DNA from: SIG440 sp045586925
GTDB lineage: Bacteria > Bacillota > Clostridia > Monoglobales > Monoglobaceae
Length of the DNA stretch: 12,973 nt
NCBI GenBank assembly: GCA_045586925.1
Contig: JAZNBG010000022.1
Span: forward strand, 1-12,973
Direction: 5' to 3'
The translations under genes and the position numbers were made by a program. Shown piece after piece: positions 1 through 5,146 of the stretch. Position 1 is the stretch's first letter; the number at the start of each line of letters is the position of its first letter. The notes below the pieces were generated by a model. That model was not told where the DNA came from, did not search any database, and worked only from the letters and a program-made list of their open reading frames with translations.

Positions 1-237
1 GATTTGTCATAGGGCGTGCGTCAGCACGTTCATTTTTACCCTTGACTAATCGCAGACGAGCATTTACAAGCTTTTGGGCGGAAATTTGCGATATTTTGTG
101 AAATTGTTATGCCATTCTTTCATTTTTACTTTACACTACCTGTAAAATTTATCGGTTAGGTTTTTTTATAAATAACAATAAGTACAAAATTTAGATAATG
201 CCATTTAAGTCATATAATCACAATAGACAATCCAAAC
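1..237. other. Non-coding stretch upstream of the AraC-type regulator
   Basis: No complete gene is visible. The first ~100 bases are visibly richer in G+C than the following AT-rich DNA. They contain a small perfect hairpin (CGTGC-GTCA-GCACG, 15-28). A reading frame open from the window edge (3-101, 33 codons) has no recognisable domain and is not called as a gene. From about 120 on the DNA is AT-rich spacer leading into the promoter at 238. The GC-richer block may be a dispersed intergenic repeat or the tail of something outside the window; this is a guess. Confidence 0.4.
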
Positions 238-266
238 TTGACAAATATTCCTTTCTATTATACAAT
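238..266 (+). promoter_or_regulatory. Sigma-A promoter of the AraC-family gene
   Basis: A perfect -35 TTGACA (238-243) is followed after exactly 17 bases by TACAAT (261-266), one mismatch from the consensus -10. Transcription would start near 273, leaving a leader of about 55 nt before the start codon at 328. Confidence 0.8.
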
Positions 267-327
267 ACCAGTAAAAAATTCGCTATAAAAATTTTATTTT
301 TTTATAGCACAATTTTACGGTGATATA

Positions 328-1134
328 ATGAATGACTTTGGATTATATGAGCTAAGCCGTCACACAAACTCCGGTATAGCTTTTGTTGGTTTAGAACAAT
401 CTGGAAATTTTTCACTTCATTGGCATGAGCATATAGAGTTTCACTTTATGTTGAGTGGAAGCCTGAAACTCCAATGCGGAGAACAAATTTATGATTTAAA
501 AGAGAATGACTGTCTTATAATAAATTCTAATGAATTACACAAGAGTATTGAGGAAATAAATTGTAAATGTTTTTGCTTTAAGCTTCATCCGTCTTTTTTT
601 GATCATAAGCACTATATCTTCAACAATCTGGTTAATGACGATACGGTTATATCTCTTATGTTAAAAATAATAAATCACTATCAAAATAAAGACGAGGCTT
701 CTGTATATTTTGTCAAAGGCTGTATATTTCAGCTAATAGGATACCTTTGTGCAAACTACACAGCAAAAACCCTATCGTTCAGTACAAGGCTGCAAAATGA
801 TAAAAAAATTCAAAAAATGAATATGGTTGCAAGTTATATTCACACTCATTATACCACTGAAATAAAATCCGAAACTCTGGCAGAAATGGCACATTACACA
901 TATTCACACTTTTCTTATGCTTTTAAAGAAGTATTTGGTATGTCACTGACAAAATATATTCTTGCCATCAGAATAAACAAAGCAGAAAGCCTGCTTTTAA
1001 CAACCGATATGAATATAACAGAAATTGCCATATCAAGTGGTTTTACGGATGCAAACTATTTTTCAAGAGTGTTTAAAAAAGAAACAGGGAAATCCCCATC
1101 AAAGTACAGAGAGCAAGCAGAATTTGGCAAATAA
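328..1134 (+). CDS. AraC-family transcriptional regulator with N-terminal cupin sensor domain
   Basis: A one-component transcription factor of 268 residues, the usual length for the family. Residues ~20-90 form a cupin-type ligand-sensing barrel; the HWHEHIEF stretch at 31-38 is typical of AraC sensors with a HxH...E pocket. Residues ~165-265 hold the two helix-turn-helix motifs of the AraC/XylS DNA-binding domain. The second is very typical, running from TEIAISSGF (231-239) through YFSRVFKKETGKSP (244-257). The ATG at 328 follows a modest GGTGA ribosome site and a consensus promoter. The ligand is unknown; family members with this fold often sense sugars and control nearby carbohydrate genes. 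No target operon lies within the window: the neighbour on one side is convergent gapA, and the other side runs off the edge. The regulated genes may lie to the left of base 1. Confidence 0.9.
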   Translation: MNDFGLYELSRHTNSGIAFVGLEQSGNFSLHWHEHIEFHFMLSGSLKLQCGEQIYDLKENDCLIINSNELHKSIEEINCKCFCFKLHPSFFDHKHYIFNNLVNDDTVISLMLKIINHYQNKDEASVYFVKGCIFQLIGYLCANYTAKTLSFSTRLQNDKKIQKMNMVASYIHTHYTTEIKSETLAEMAHYTYSHFSYAFKEVFGMSLTKYILAIRINKAESLLLTTDMNITEIAISSGFTDANYFSRVFKKETGKSPSKYREQAEFGK

Positions 1135-1167
1135 AAAACTCTGTGGCAGATGCCACAGAGTTTTTTG
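1133..1167. terminator. Bidirectional intrinsic terminator between the AraC gene and gap
   Basis: A GC-rich stem (CTCTGTGGC pairing with GCCACAGAG, 1139-1147 and 1152-1160, loop AGAT) is flanked by an A-run on the left and a T-run on the right (1161-1166). It can therefore terminate the forward AraC gene and the reverse gap gene, which converge here with 41 bp between their stop codons. Confidence 0.9.
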
Positions 1168-1175
1168 CATACTTT

Positions 1176-2186
1176 TTAGATTTCTGCGAAATACTTGATT
1201 GTTCTAACCATCTGGCTTGTGTATGAGTTTTCATTGTCATACCAAGAAACAACCTGAACTTCGTAAAGGTCATCAGCAATCTTTGCAACCATTGTCTGTG
1301 TTGCATCGAAGAGTGAACCGTATGTGATACCAACGATATCAGAAGAAACGATTTCGTCTTCGTTGTAGCCGAATGATGCAGAAGCTGCTGCCTTCATAGC
1401 TGCGTTGATACCTTCTTTTGTAACGTCTTTACCCTTAACAACTGCTGTAAGGATTGTTGTTGAACCTGTGGGAACAGGAACTCTCTGTGCAGCACCGATG
1501 AGCTTGCCGTTAAGCTCGGGGATAACAAGACCGATAGCCTTAGCTGCACCTGTTGAGTTGGGAACGATGTTAACAGCACCTGCTCTTGCACGTCTGAGGT
1601 CGCCTTTTCTGTGAGGACCGTCAAGAATCATCTGGTCGCCTGTGTATGCATGGATTGTAGCCATGATACCGCTCTGAATGGGAGCGTAGTCGTGAAGAGT
1701 CTTTGCCATAGGAGCAAGGCAGTTTGTTGTACATGATGCAGCAGAGATGATTGTGTCATCAGCTGTAAGAGTATCTTCGTTAACTGAGAATACGATTGTC
1801 TTAAGGTCGTTGCCTGCAGGAGCAGAAATAACAACCTTCTTTGCACCGGCATCAATGTGAGCCTGTGACTTTTCTTTTGAGCAGTAGAAACCTGTACATT
1901 CAAGAACAACGTCTACGCCAAGAGCACCCCAGGGGCATTCTTTTGCATCTTTGATTGCATAAATTTTGATTTCCTTGCCGTCTACTGTGATGCTGTCTTC
2001 ACCGGCAACAACAGTGTGACCATCGTATCTGCCCTGTGATGAGTCATACTTGAGAAGATGAGCAAGCATCTTGGGATCTGTAAGGTCGTTGATTGCAACT
2101 ACCTCATAACCTTCTGCGCCGAACATCTGACGGAATGCAAGACGTCCGATACGGCCAAAACCGTTAATAGCAACTTTTACTGACAT
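1176..2186 (-). CDS. gap: Glyceraldehyde-3-phosphate dehydrogenase, type I (phosphorylating, glycolytic)
   Basis: Cytosolic enzyme converting glyceraldehyde 3-phosphate, NAD+ and phosphate to 1,3-bisphosphoglycerate in glycolysis. At 336 residues it has the normal full length. The Rossmann motif GFGRIGR is at residues 9-15 and the adenosine-ribose Asp sits in INDLTD (32-37), which favours NAD over NADP. The catalytic nucleophile is C152 in SCTTNC (151-156), with the activating H179 in TIHAYTGDQ. The phosphate-site SxTGAAKA stretch follows at ~211. The start is fixed by a strong site: TTACCTCC on the plus strand (2193-2200) reads GGAGGTAA on this strand, at the right spacing. It is monocistronic with its own promoter and terminator, and the strong signals suit a highly expressed gene. 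Confidence 0.97.
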   Translation of the reverse strand: MSVKVAINGFGRIGRLAFRQMFGAEGYEVVAINDLTDPKMLAHLLKYDSSQGRYDGHTVVAGEDSITVDGKEIKIYAIKDAKECPWGALGVDVVLECTGFYCSKEKSQAHIDAGAKKVVISAPAGNDLKTIVFSVNEDTLTADDTIISAASCTTNCLAPMAKTLHDYAPIQSGIMATIHAYTGDQMILDGPHRKGDLRRARAGAVNIVPNSTGAAKAIGLVIPELNGKLIGAAQRVPVPTGSTTILTAVVKGKDVTKEGINAAMKAAASASFGYNEDEIVSSDIVGITYGSLFDATQTMVAKIADDLYEVQVVSWYDNENSYTSQMVRTIKYFAEI

Positions 2187-2230
2187 ATTAAATTACCTCC
2201 AAAAAATATATTTATATGATTATTAATTAT

Positions 2231-2259
2231 ATTTTACCATATATTACCGAAATATACAA
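2231..2259 (-). promoter_or_regulatory. Promoter of gap
   Basis: Read on the minus strand: -35 TTGTAT (2259-2254), a 17-base spacer, then -10 TAAAAT (2236-2231) with an extended TGG just upstream. Transcription would start near 2224, about 38 nt before the ATG. Confidence 0.7.
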
Positions 2260-2277
2260 GTGTTTTTTCGAGAAATT

Positions 2278-2317
2278 GTTAAAAAATTAACTATGTGGCG
2301 CGTCTAATTTCGACACA
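2278..2317. promoter_or_regulatory. Two inverted repeats between the gap and rdgB promoters (possible operator)
   Basis: The space between the two divergent promoters contains GTTAA-N4-TTAAC (2278-2291, perfect). It also contains an imperfect TGTGGCG-N10-CGACACA (2294-2317, 6 of 7 pairs). They begin about 20 bp upstream of the gap -35. Either could be a regulator site, but neither matches a site I can name with confidence. Confidence 0.25.
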
Positions 2318-2363
2318 CCTTGGATAGTATAACACAAAAAAATAAATTTTGCAACTATCAATA

Positions 2364-2392
2364 TTTACAACATCAAAAAAATATGGTATAAA
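2364..2392 (+). promoter_or_regulatory. Promoter of the rdgB run
   Basis: TTTACA (2364-2369), a 17-base spacer and TATAAA (2387-2392) preceded by an extended TGG. The start would be near 2399, about 35 nt before the rdgB ATG. A TTGACA at 2406 is too close to the ATG to serve as the -35. Confidence 0.65.
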
Positions 2393-2433
2393 TAATATAT
2401 ACAAATTGACAAATAGAAACGGAGTATATATAT

Positions 2434-3012
2434 ATGAAATTTATTCTTGCAAGTCAGAATAAGCATAAAGCACAGGAGATGCAGGCAATTTTAGGTGACA
2501 GAATAATGCTTGAAACCCTTGACTCAGCTGGTTGTGGCGATATTGAAATAATAGAAGACGGCGACACTTTTGAAGAGAATGCAATAAAAAAGGCTGTTAC
2601 CGTTATGCGGGCAACCGGGCTTCCTGCCATTGCTGACGACAGCGGATTGTGTGTTGATGCACTGGATGGTGCACCAGGCGTTTATACGGCACGCTTTGCC
2701 GGTGAGGGTGCAACAGATGATGAAAATATTTCTAAATTGCTGAAAGCACTGGACGGGATTGAAACAGAAAAAAGAACAGCTCGTTTTGTTTGCGTTATCG
2801 CAGTTGCGTACCCTGACAGAGAACCTGTTACATATAAAGGTGAGTGTGAGGGAAGGATTCTTACCGAAAAGCGTGGGGAAAATGGCTTTGGGTATGACCC
2901 TGTATTTTATGTGGAGAAATTCGGCAAATCTATGGCAGAGCTTCCGGCGGAGGTAAAAAACTTGATTAGCCACAGAAGTTGTGCCTTAGCAAAACTTAGG
3001 GTTAAGGAATAG
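2434..3012 (+). CDS. rdgB: XTP/dITP (non-canonical purine NTP) pyrophosphatase, RdgB/HAM1 family
   Basis: Cytosolic house-cleaning enzyme that hydrolyses dITP, ITP and XTP to the monophosphate and PPi, keeping deaminated purines out of DNA and RNA. Its 192 residues match the family length. The N-terminal SQNKHKAQEM (7-16) is the nucleotide phosphate-binding start. Then come DTFEENAIKKA (44-54) with the acidic metal ligands, ADDSGLCVDALDGAPG (67-82) with the catalytic Asp, GFGYDP (151-156) for base recognition, and SHRSCALAKL near the C-terminus. GGAG at 2421-2424 serves the ATG at 2434. It is first in a forward run with the ttcA-like gene and the ABC permease; whether transcription continues across the palindromic repeat at 3027-3071 is not clear. 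Confidence 0.95.
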   Translation: MKFILASQNKHKAQEMQAILGDRIMLETLDSAGCGDIEIIEDGDTFEENAIKKAVTVMRATGLPAIADDSGLCVDALDGAPGVYTARFAGEGATDDENISKLLKALDGIETEKRTARFVCVIAVAYPDREPVTYKGECEGRILTEKRGENGFGYDPVFYVEKFGKSMAELPAEVKNLISHRSCALAKLRVKE

Positions 3013-3026
3013 GGAAAATTCACAAT

Positions 3027-3071
3027 CCCTCCACCACCAAAGGTGGTCCCCCTCCCTTTATACAAGGGAGG
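3027..3071. repeat. Palindromic intergenic repeat (CCCTCC...GGGAGG type)
   Basis: Two adjacent stem-loops: ACCACC-AAA-GGTGGT (3033-3047) and CCTCCCTT-TATAC-AAGGGAGG (3051-3071). An upstream CCCTCC (3027-3032) could pair alternatively with the final GGGAGG. This layout resembles a palindromic element that I recall as dispersed in intergenic regions of gut Clostridia genomes. Multi-copy status cannot be shown from a single copy. It sits in the only sizeable gap of the rdgB-ttcA run, and the terminal GGGAGG can act as a ribosome binding site. Confidence 0.6.
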
Positions 3072-3077
3072 CAACAT

Positions 3078-3104
3078 ATGGAAAAGGATAAAAATTATGC
3101 GTAA
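3078..3104 (+). CDS. Possible 8-codon leader peptide overlapping the ttcA start
   Basis: An ATG at 3078 lies six bases after the GGGAGG of the palindromic repeat, an ideal ribosome site. It opens a frame of eight codons (MEKDKNYA) ending at TAA 3102-3104, which overlaps the next gene's ATG at 3097 in another frame. Such a mini-ORF could couple translation into ttcA, or it could be chance. Only the spacing supports it. Confidence 0.2.
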   Translation: MEKDKNYA

Positions 3105-3807
3105 AGTTTTAAGTGGAATGCGCCGAGCAATTCAGGATTACAATATGATACAGGCCGGTGACAAAATTGCAGTTGGCGTTTCGGGAGGCAAGGATAGCCT
3201 GACCCTTCTTTGTGCGTTGGCGGCATACAGAAGGTTTTCGGAAGTTCCTTTCGAGGTTATGGGTGTTACCCTGAACATGGGATTTGAGGGTGTTGATTAT
3301 ACTCCGGTCAAAGAATTATGTGATGAAATCGGTGTTGAATATGTGGTAAAAAATACCGATATTGCAGAAATTCTGTTTGATGTACGCAAAGAGAAAAATC
3401 CTTGCTCTCTGTGTGCTAAAATGCGTCGGGGCGGTGTTAATGATCTTGCAAAAGATTATGGCTGCAACAAAGTGGCACTTGGGCATCACAACGAAGACGT
3501 AATTGAAACATTTTTTCTCTCCCTTTTTTATGAGGGCAGACTCAACTGCTTTTCACCGGTGACCTATCTGTCACGGACCGATATGTATGTTATAAGACCG
3601 CTGATTTATGTTGCCGAGGGGGATATCAAAGGCTTTGCAAAAAGAGAGAATATCCCTGTTGTTCACAATCCTTGCCCGATGGATGGCGTATCTAAACGGC
3701 AGGAGATGAAGGATTTTATAAACGAAAGAAACGAAATAGACCACCATTTCAAAACCCGTATGATGACTGCCATCAAAACCGGGCTTGAGGATTGGAAGAT
3801 TAAATAA
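3097..3807 (+). CDS. ttcA: TtcA-family tRNA thiolation enzyme (tRNA 2-thiocytidine biosynthesis-like)
   Basis: An ATP-dependent tRNA sulfur-insertion enzyme of the PP-loop superfamily; TtcA makes 2-thiocytidine at position 32 in E. coli. With the start at 3097 it has 236 residues, shorter than the ~310-residue proteobacterial enzyme but matching the compact Firmicutes form as I recall it. The PP-loop SGGKDS is at 29-34. The CSLC pair (C103, C106) and a third cysteine in NPCPMDG (C193) are the expected iron-sulfur ligands. GHHNEDVIETFF (129-140) is the conserved ATP/tRNA-side motif. The start at 3097 (AAAGG ahead of it) is preferred because MRKVLSGMRRAIQDYNM is the family's usual N-terminus. 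An in-frame GTG at 3043 would translate the palindromic repeat. The exact tRNA target in this organism is inferred, not shown. Confidence 0.85.
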   Translation: MRKVLSGMRRAIQDYNMIQAGDKIAVGVSGGKDSLTLLCALAAYRRFSEVPFEVMGVTLNMGFEGVDYTPVKELCDEIGVEYVVKNTDIAEILFDVRKEKNPCSLCAKMRRGGVNDLAKDYGCNKVALGHHNEDVIETFFLSLFYEGRLNCFSPVTYLSRTDMYVIRPLIYVAEGDIKGFAKRENIPVVHNPCPMDGVSKRQEMKDFINERNEIDHHFKTRMMTAIKTGLEDWKIK

Positions 3808-3824
3808 TTTCCGGAGGAATACAA

Positions 3825-4577
3825 ATGTTATTTTCATTGGCAAAAAATGATTTTAAGGCAAAATATGCAGGCTCAGCACTTGGTATGGTTTGGGGCTTTG
3901 TTACACCAATAATTACCATACTGATTTATTGGTTTGTGTTTCAGGTAGCATTTCAAAACGGACCTGTTAACGGCGTTCCGTATGTGTTGTGGTTGGTGTC
4001 AGGCATTGTTCCCTGGTTTTTTATTTCTGAAGGCTGGGGTGGCGCAACAGGGGTTTTAATTGATTATTCATACCTTGTAAAAAAAGTTGTTTTCGAAGTA
4101 GAACTTTTACCTGCAGTGCGTGTGACCTCGGCAGCGTTTGTACATTTATTCTTTGTAGCGCTTACCTTTATTGTGAATTTTCTTTGTGGATATCCTCCCG
4201 AGTGGCTTGATTTGCAGATTATTTATTATATGGCAGCGGCATATGTTCTTACCCTTGCTATGGGCAGGATAACATCGACTCTCACGGCGTTTGTTCGTGA
4301 TACAAACAATTTTGTGGGAGTTCTGGTGCAGCTTGGTTTTTGGATAACACCGCTGTTCTGGGATATAAATTCCTTACCTGAAAAGTTTCATATATTCTTT
4401 CAGATTAATCCCATCTATTATGTGACTGAGGGATATCGCGATACGTTTGTTTACGGAACGGGTTTCTGGGAAAAACCGTGGCAGACCCTTTATTTCTGGG
4501 CGTTTGTTGCGGTACTTGCCGTGATTGGAAATGTGCTTTTCAAAAAACTCAGGCCTCATCTGGCAGATTTAATTTAA
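3825..4577 (+). CDS. ABC-2 type polysaccharide/teichoic acid export permease (TagG/Wzm-like)
   Basis: Integral membrane subunit of an ABC exporter for undecaprenyl-linked cell-surface polymers. Its 250 residues approach the normal family length. The N-terminus LAKNDFKAKYAGSALG (5-20), followed by a long hydrophobic segment, is the typical amphipathic start of this family. About six hydrophobic spans follow, and the C-terminal NPIYYVTEGYRDTF and FKKLRPHLADLI are family hallmarks, so both ends are intact. A strong GGAGG (3813-3817) sits 7 bases before the ATG, and the gene begins 17 bp after ttcA. The nucleotide-binding partner (TagH/Wzt) normally encoded immediately downstream is absent: the next DNA is a hairpin and tRNA region. 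The polymer is unknown. Confidence 0.88.
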   Translation: MLFSLAKNDFKAKYAGSALGMVWGFVTPIITILIYWFVFQVAFQNGPVNGVPYVLWLVSGIVPWFFISEGWGGATGVLIDYSYLVKKVVFEVELLPAVRVTSAAFVHLFFVALTFIVNFLCGYPPEWLDLQIIYYMAAAYVLTLAMGRITSTLTAFVRDTNNFVGVLVQLGFWITPLFWDINSLPEKFHIFFQINPIYYVTEGYRDTFVYGTGFWEKPWQTLYFWAFVAVLAVIGNVLFKKLRPHLADLI

Positions 4578-4637
4578 AACACAAAAACAACAATTTCTAG
4601 TGAAGAACGAAGAGAGAAAAAGTGAAAAGATAATAAT

Positions 4638-4689
4638 ACCAAAACTAAACGACAACTTTCGCATTCGAAAGTTGTCGTTTAGTTTTGGT
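4638..4689. repeat. Long perfect stem-loop (24-bp arms) abutting the tRNA-Pro 3'-end copy
   Basis: Arms 4638-4661 and 4666-4689 are perfectly complementary, separated by only 4 bases. The right arm ends in TGGT (4686-4689), which is the complement of the ACCA end of the partial tRNA copy, so the palindrome overlaps that copy. In the minus direction it is followed by a T-rich but interrupted stretch and could act as a terminator. In the plus direction no T-run follows. The stem is unusually long and perfect for an ordinary terminator. Confidence 0.85.
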
Positions 4690-4714
4690 CGAGGCGACAG
4701 GATTCGAACCTGCG
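4686..4714 (-). repeat. Partial duplicate of the tRNA-Pro 3' end (29 bp)
   Basis: These 29 bases are identical and in the same orientation as 4869-4897, the last 29 nt of the intact tRNA-Pro: CCA, discriminator, acceptor 3' strand and the T arm up to its 5' strand. Identity stops sharply at both ends. No complement to the acceptor strand occurs between the copies, so this is a 3' fragment rather than a second tRNA gene. A 3'-end copy downstream of an intact tRNA is the classical footprint left at tRNA attachment sites. A tandem tRNA that lost its 5' part is the alternative. Confidence 0.9.
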
Positions 4715-4835
4715 CCGGAGTGTTAAGGCGATATGCCGGCGGCATATCGGTAACGCAGGATTGCAAAATGCGAGAGCATTTTGGGATGGAGGAAAACACA
4801 GAGTGTTTTCACACCAAGGGCCGCATAGATAAAGA
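4715..4835. repeat. Hairpin cassette between the two tRNA-Pro 3' ends
   Basis: No gene is supported here. Three stem-loops lie in a row: CGATATGCCG-G-CGGCATATCG (4729-4749), CAAAATGC-GAGA-GCATTTTG (4764-4783) and GAAAACAC-AGA-GTGTTTTC (4792-4810). The first is nested in a wider pairing of CCTGCG (4709-4714, inside the tRNA copy) with CGCAGG (4754-4759), which would compete with the T-arm fold. The tRNA terminator hairpin (4845-4866) is a fourth structure. All arms are perfect, which is more structure than expected by chance in ~120 bp. Confidence 0.75.
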
Positions 4836-4866
4836 AACAAAAAAGCACCCACGAAAAAGTGAGTGC
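4836..4866 (-). terminator. Intrinsic terminator of tRNA-Pro
   Basis: Reading the minus strand just after the tRNA CCA: GCACTCAC and GTGGGTGC pair (8 bp with one G-U, loop of 6), followed directly by TTTTTTGTTTC. It ends three bases from the mature tRNA 3' end. Confidence 0.85.
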
Positions 4867-4868
4867 AA

Positions 4869-4945
4869 TGGTCGAGGCGACAGGATTCGAACCTGCGGCC
4901 CCCTGGTCCCAAACCAGGTGCGCTACCAAACTGCGCCACGCCTCG
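4869..4945 (-). tRNA. tRNA-Pro (anticodon UGG), CCA encoded
   Basis: The minus strand folds into a complete 77-nt cloverleaf. The acceptor CGAGGCG/CGCCTCG has discriminator A and an encoded CCA (4869-4871). The D stem is GCGC/GCGC and the anticodon stem CCTGG/CCAGG, with loop TTTGGGA giving anticodon TGG at 4911-4909. The variable loop has 5 nt, and the T arm GCAGG-TTCGAAT-CCTGT has one G-U pair. UGG reads CCA/CCG and, with wobble, other proline codons. It has its own promoter (4970-4998) and terminator (4836-4866). Several open frames crossing this region on both strands are tRNA-derived artefacts, not proteins. Confidence 0.97.
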
Positions 4946-4969
4946 ATATGTTAAATTATCAACTATATT

Positions 4970-4998
4970 ATTATACACATTGAGAAGACTTTTGTCAA
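4970..4998 (-). promoter_or_regulatory. Promoter of tRNA-Pro
   Basis: On the minus strand: perfect TTGACA (4998-4993), 17-base spacer, perfect TATAAT (4975-4970). Transcription would begin near 4963, about 18 nt before the mature 5' end. A full consensus promoter fits a stable RNA gene. Confidence 0.9.
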
Positions 4999-5077
4999 GA
5001 CAAAAATTGTTAATATTTGATTTATTTATTTTTTATTATAAAATTGCATTATACAAGACAATGTTTATACTATTGTA

Positions 5078-5106
5078 TTGACTTTGGTTTGCAAAAGGGA
5101 TATAAT
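5078..5106 (+). promoter_or_regulatory. Promoter of the MATE transporter gene
   Basis: TTGACT (5078-5083), 17-base spacer, perfect TATAAT (5101-5106). The start near 5113 leaves a leader of about 34 nt to the ATG at 5147. Confidence 0.85.
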
Positions 5107-5146
5107 TATCAAAGCGTAAAAATGTAATTTGCCGGAGGTAAATGCT

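Noticed and set aside
3..101. Open frame running in from the left edge (33 codons)
   Set aside because: No domain, no start visible, and a likely repeat context; not enough to call a partial gene.
1073..1909. Long frames antisense to or out of frame with gap
   Set aside because: Shadows of a strongly coding gene with no ribosome sites or recognisable motifs.
2187..2433. Riboswitch upstream of gap or rdgB
   Set aside because: The leaders predicted from the promoters are only about 35-40 nt, too short, and no known aptamer pattern is seen.
2406..2434. TTGACA just before rdgB as a -35 box
   Set aside because: A -10 at the proper distance would fall on the ATG; the TTTACA-N17-TATAAA promoter upstream is a better fit.
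3043..3096. Upstream GTG start for the ttcA-like gene
   Set aside because: It would translate the palindromic repeat and add 18 non-family residues; ATG 3097 gives the normal family N-terminus.
4729..4810. CRISPR array
   Set aside because: The hairpins have different sequences and no regular repeat-spacer pattern.
4600..5081. Several open frames on both strands across the tRNA-Pro region (products with phrases such as RIRTCG or RRFESCRLD)
   Set aside because: They are translations of the tRNA gene, its 3' duplicate and hairpins; such frames are well-known annotation artefacts and lack ribosome sites.
5129..5146. TTG start six codons upstream in the MATE gene
   Set aside because: It overlaps the GGAGG site that serves ATG 5147.
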